Below are positions 60,750 through 64,000 of a stretch of 64,000 bases of DNA, in pieces (the stretch's first letter is position 1; the number at the start of each line of letters is the position of its first letter). The position numbers and the translations under genes are program-made. This DNA is from Stieleria marina (GTDB lineage Bacteria; Planctomycetota; Planctomycetia; Pirellulales; Pirellulaceae): contig CP036526.1 of assembly GCA_007741555.1 (NCBI GenBank), positions 6,495,719-6,559,718 of the forward strand. Reading direction: 5' to 3'. The notes below the pieces were generated by a model, which did not search any database, was not told where the DNA came from, and saw nothing but the letters and a program-made list of their open reading frames with translations.

Positions 60750-63700
60750 GCACGCAACGTATTACTTTGCTTTGTTTCATGATCGCCGCCTGCGCTGCAC
60801 CTGCAATGTCGCAAGGTAGCCCACGCGCATTGGACGCGATTTTTGCGGAGCAGCACGTGCTCGAAAGCTCCCTTTCGGTCTGCCGGAATTGCCAACGAAT
60901 GCCTGCTGCGGAACGGTTCAAAAAACTGAGTGACTGGATCCTGCCTAGTGACACACATGGCGACTTTCGTATCACGGTGGGCTTTGCCCCCAATCCTGAC
61001 AACGAACGCGGAGTGATCGTTTCTCCCATTCTGGACTGGATCGCAACGGCAAACGAACTGGGCCGGCTCTCCGAAGTACAAACTTCAGTGGCAGCAGTCA
61101 AATTAACCACGGACAGGATGCGAATTGACCAGGCTGCGATTCAGTTTCTGCTGGCAACTCAAGCAAATGACCTGAAAAAATCAACATCGCTCTCCAACGT
61201 TTTTTTTTCTGCTGCGATGTCGAGCGCCGAAACTGTGCAGAGACACCGCGATGCAGTACTGCTTTGTTTGCACCGCTCCAAAGAGTCCTTGCCCACTGCG
61301 TTGGCGGCGATCAGTCATTCGCAAAAATTAGTGGCTAGCTTTGCCAGAAACGACAACGTTACCGCATGGCACCAACATCTAAAATCGACAGCCGCAGCGC
61401 TGCGTGAGTTCGTCGACGTCAAGAAATTCGGAGTTGCGCCCGGTGAACGATCCGACTCGCAGTGGCATTCAGCACCACGTTCCCGAGCTTGGGAGCACGG
61501 GAGCGGCTTTCCAGCATCCCAATGGATGTTTGCCGACGATCGCGCCTACAGTGTTGCCAGTCACGGCGAAGACTTTTTGTTCTTTGCAGTCCCGCTTGAG
61601 GGCGACTATGACGTTGAATCCAACGTTTCCAGCTTTGGCTGGAAAGACACGCAGATCATGACCGCAGGTACGTGGACGGGTCTTATCTACGATCTGAAAA
61701 GAGTGGCCTACGGGAATGCGAGTTTCCAACAGGGATTTTCGCCTATCAACCCACCACTAACCGATCTTTCAGGACACTCGACCGTTCATCATCGCGTGAC
61801 CATTCGCAACAAAAAACTGACAGCCTATTTCAGTGGTCGCCGCGCCTATGTTCAGAATTTGACGCTGGGACAAGGTGATACGCGAATCAACCCTTGGATC
61901 GCAGTTCGGAGTTCTCCCAAACACGATGGCGAAGCCGTTGATGTTCGCATCACAGGTGGCAGGATTCCCAACACGGTTTCACTGTCGGAGGTCGACAATC
62001 TGCCCGGCTGGTTCGAACACTTTACGCTGCCAAGTAAAAGCACGTTGGTCGACTGGCGACAGTATCGACAACCGCGAGACTTATCCCGAGATCAACCACA
62101 GAATGAGACCACATTCGAGATCGTTGGCCCGCAAAATACATCGCTACCGCGCGAATGTTTCAACGAAAGCATGCTGAAATACGCGCGTCCGATGATCGAA
62201 GATGGCGAGATTGAATATGAGTTTTGGTATCAACCGAGCCAATTCATGGTCAATCCAGCGATTGGACGAACCTGCTTTGTGATTCGGCCCAGCGGCCTGA
62301 CCGTCCATCCGCTGTCCGATGGCAAGTATGACCAAATCGGGAGTCGACCAGGCGGTGGCGAATCCATTCCGGTGCGTCCTGCTCTCGTCCCCAATGCGTG
62401 GAACCGTGTTGCATTGCGATTGGACGGTGACAATCTGCAACTCCGGCTCAACGAAGATTTATTGCACACACACGTTTTGTCGCCAGATGCCAATCGTCAA
62501 TTTGCACTCTTTCATTACAACGACCAAACAACGGCTCGAGTTCGCGCCATCAAATGGACCGGCGATTGGCCCAAGTCACTTCCATCGATGCAAGAACAGT
62601 CGTTGGCAGCGTTGGATCCTGTGCTTCATTCGACGGACCTCGCCCAAAAAGGCCAAGCATTTATTCTGCCAATCCAGACAGATTCATTCGCAAGCGGCCG
62701 ACTGAATCTGTTCAGCGGGGACATGATCGAACACTTCCACCCTGACGCGGACGGGATCACCGTCACAAGGCCCAACGCTCGGGAGTATTGCGAGGCACGA
62801 ATGACACCGAACGTCGACGTCAGCGGCGACTTCGATGTGACAGTCGGATTCGATTCACTGTCGGCCGAATCAATTGATTCTCCGCTGGCGTGCGCTTCTC
62901 TGGAAGTTGACGCAGTCGATTCGGTGCAAGAACAGGCCAGTTTGCGATTAAAATTTGAAGCCGACGGGTCGCAAGTATTCCAATGCACTTCGACGAAAGT
63001 CGTCGATGGAGAAAGACGCACCGAATACTTTGGTGGCCAACCCAATGACGCCAACGCCGGTCAAATGCGGCTATCAAGACGCGGCGATCAGATATTTTAC
63101 TTGTTCGCCGAAAACGACTCCCAGCAGTTTCGCATCATTGGTCGTCGCCAATTCACGACCGTTCCGATTCTGAACAAAGGCATTCGTTTTGGCATGCAAA
63201 TGTTGGGCAACACTGGTTCGATCACATCGCGGTTCAAGTCGTTGGAAGTGCGTGCCGACCAAGTCGGCGGATTTGCATTGGAGAATCAAAATGCAAAATT
63301 GGCCAAGCTTAACGATGCGAGACTTCGGTTCGATCGTGCTGTGAGCGTCGACTACAAAAAGCAAACGATGCGTCCGAGTGACTTTTATAGCTGGGGTTCG
63401 GTCGGACCATGGAAATCGTCTGACGGTGGCCTGCCTGTCCAGCATGTCGGCACGGACGATTGGAATAGCTCGGGCGTGGCATTTCGGCCGTCCGTCAATG
63501 GAGACTTTGACATTGAAATCAGCTTTGATTCAGTCGATCTGGGCGTCCCCAAACCGGGCCAACACTCGCGTTTGTTTCTGCAAATTCAGCTAGAAGACCC
63601 AGGCCAGTCGCAAATCAATACGCTGCTAACACATAAAAGCAAAGGTGGCCTGATCGTGCAGACGCAAACTCGCGTTGCGGATGAAAGGGGAGCCAAAATC

Positions 63701-63997
63701 TATTCGGATGCCCAGCACATTGATGGCACTGATATCCGTCGGCTGCGGCTGGCTCGTCAGGGCAAGACGATTTTCTGTTTGGCAGGTACGAACGATCCCA
63801 AAACGGATACCGTGCTTACCTCACTCCCGCTTGGAGACGCCCCCATCCGCAGGAACGCGATCCGTGCGTTAGTCCACACCGGCGGCTCAGGCCCTACCTC
63901 AAACATCCTTTTCAAGACCTTCGATATTCGCGGCGAGCAGTTCAGCAAAACGGCGCCTGTTAACTTAAGGTACTCGGTGCAACCTTTTCCCGAGTAG
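60746..63997 (+). CDS. DUF1583-type giant exported protein, copy 2
   Basis: A 1,083-residue paralogue of the preceding protein, with the same landmarks (IEYEFWYQPSQFMVNPAIGR, FALFHYNDQTTARVRAIKWT, MRLSRRGDQIFYLFAENDSQ, GIRFGMQMLGNTGSI). The two align along their whole length, so they come from a tandem duplication. A signal peptide is clear (ITLLCFMIAACAAPAMSQ). It is translationally coupled to copy 1 by an ATGA overlap, which suggests the two proteins work together, perhaps as a hetero-pair in the envelope. No catalytic residues are recognised. Confidence 0.82.
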   Translation: MSTQRITLLCFMIAACAAPAMSQGSPRALDAIFAEQHVLESSLSVCRNCQRMPAAERFKKLSDWILPSDTHGDFRITVGFAPNPDNERGVIVSPILDWIATANELGRLSEVQTSVAAVKLTTDRMRIDQAAIQFLLATQANDLKKSTSLSNVFFSAAMSSAETVQRHRDAVLLCLHRSKESLPTALAAISHSQKLVASFARNDNVTAWHQHLKSTAAALREFVDVKKFGVAPGERSDSQWHSAPRSRAWEHGSGFPASQWMFADDRAYSVASHGEDFLFFAVPLEGDYDVESNVSSFGWKDTQIMTAGTWTGLIYDLKRVAYGNASFQQGFSPINPPLTDLSGHSTVHHRVTIRNKKLTAYFSGRRAYVQNLTLGQGDTRINPWIAVRSSPKHDGEAVDVRITGGRIPNTVSLSEVDNLPGWFEHFTLPSKSTLVDWRQYRQPRDLSRDQPQNETTFEIVGPQNTSLPRECFNESMLKYARPMIEDGEIEYEFWYQPSQFMVNPAIGRTCFVIRPSGLTVHPLSDGKYDQIGSRPGGGESIPVRPALVPNAWNRVALRLDGDNLQLRLNEDLLHTHVLSPDANRQFALFHYNDQTTARVRAIKWTGDWPKSLPSMQEQSLAALDPVLHSTDLAQKGQAFILPIQTDSFASGRLNLFSGDMIEHFHPDADGITVTRPNAREYCEARMTPNVDVSGDFDVTVGFDSLSAESIDSPLACASLEVDAVDSVQEQASLRLKFEADGSQVFQCTSTKVVDGERRTEYFGGQPNDANAGQMRLSRRGDQIFYLFAENDSQQFRIIGRRQFTTVPILNKGIRFGMQMLGNTGSITSRFKSLEVRADQVGGFALENQNAKLAKLNDARLRFDRAVSVDYKKQTMRPSDFYSWGSVGPWKSSDGGLPVQHVGTDDWNSSGVAFRPSVNGDFDIEISFDSVDLGVPKPGQHSRLFLQIQLEDPGQSQINTLLTHKSKGGLIVQTQTRVADERGAKIYSDAQHIDGTDIRRLRLARQGKTIFCLAGTNDPKTDTVLTSLPLGDAPIRRNAIRALVHTGGSGPTSNILFKTFDIRGEQFSKTAPVNLRYSVQPFPE

Positions 63998-64000
63998 CAT

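Overview
The window looks like chromosomal DNA of a planctomycete, most likely of the Pirellulales / Rhodopirellula type. The evidence is the protein families present: DUF1501, DUF1549/DUF1553 and DUF1583 proteins, a MoxR-DUF58-BatA-VWA operon, PQQ-like propeller lipoproteins, several Tat signals, and ECF sigma factors paired with membrane proteins. The assignment rests on family recognition only; no database search was possible.

Layout. 1-3.2 kb: the 3' end of a TPR-sulfotransferase gene, an ECF-type sigma factor and a CDF-type cation transporter. 3.5-11.0 kb: a tight seven-gene plus-strand operon encoding a PLP aminotransferase, an alpha-keto-acid (2-ketoarginine-like) C-methyltransferase, an arginine/ornithine-type PLP decarboxylase, an arginine:X amidinotransferase, a YqcI/YcgG-family protein (the family that contains haem-dependent guanidine N-hydroxylases), a GNAT acetyltransferase and a PhyH-type dioxygenase. 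I read this as a biosynthetic cluster for a small C-methylated, N-hydroxylated guanidine metabolite derived from arginine. 11.2-14.5 kb, minus strand: a P-type ATPase without the metal-binding CPx motif and a second amidinotransferase paralogue. 14.9-17.9 kb, plus strand: a sulfotransferase-like protein and a SyrD/PvdE-type ABC exporter, which could tailor and export the product.

18.1-26.2 kb: a plus-strand run of envelope genes encoding a DUF697/EcsC-like protein, a Tat-exported SMP-30 lactonase-like protein, an SPFH protein, a membrane-anchored ABC-type solute receptor without a permease, a tiny membrane protein, a PQQ-propeller lipoprotein, and a truncated P-type ATPase homologue holding only the membrane and actuator portions. 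26.5-29.4 kb: remains of an integrative element next to tRNA-Leu(CAA): a frameshifted excisionase, a small Cys-rich protein, two strong hairpins, a complete IS3-family element with matching inverted repeats, and an integrase cut off by the IS.

29.9-37.6 kb is mostly housekeeping: an unknown planctomycete-type protein, a GT2 glycosyltransferase, a Nif3-like protein, infC (IF-3), tRNA-Val(GAC), a DHH phosphoesterase, an HNH-like protein and a RIO kinase. 37.7-57.2 kb is one long minus-strand gene train. It begins with an ECF sigma factor and an anti-sigma-like/DUF1549/DUF1553 fusion, continues with a DUF1501 and an EF-hand protein, then MoxR, DUF58, two BatA/VWA-like membrane proteins and a 1,527-residue membrane protein, and ends with a squalene-cyclase-fold protein. 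Gaps are short and many start/stop codons overlap. 57.4-64.0 kb, divergent: two translationally coupled giant DUF1583-type paralogues, the first of which may start at a rare AUC codon.
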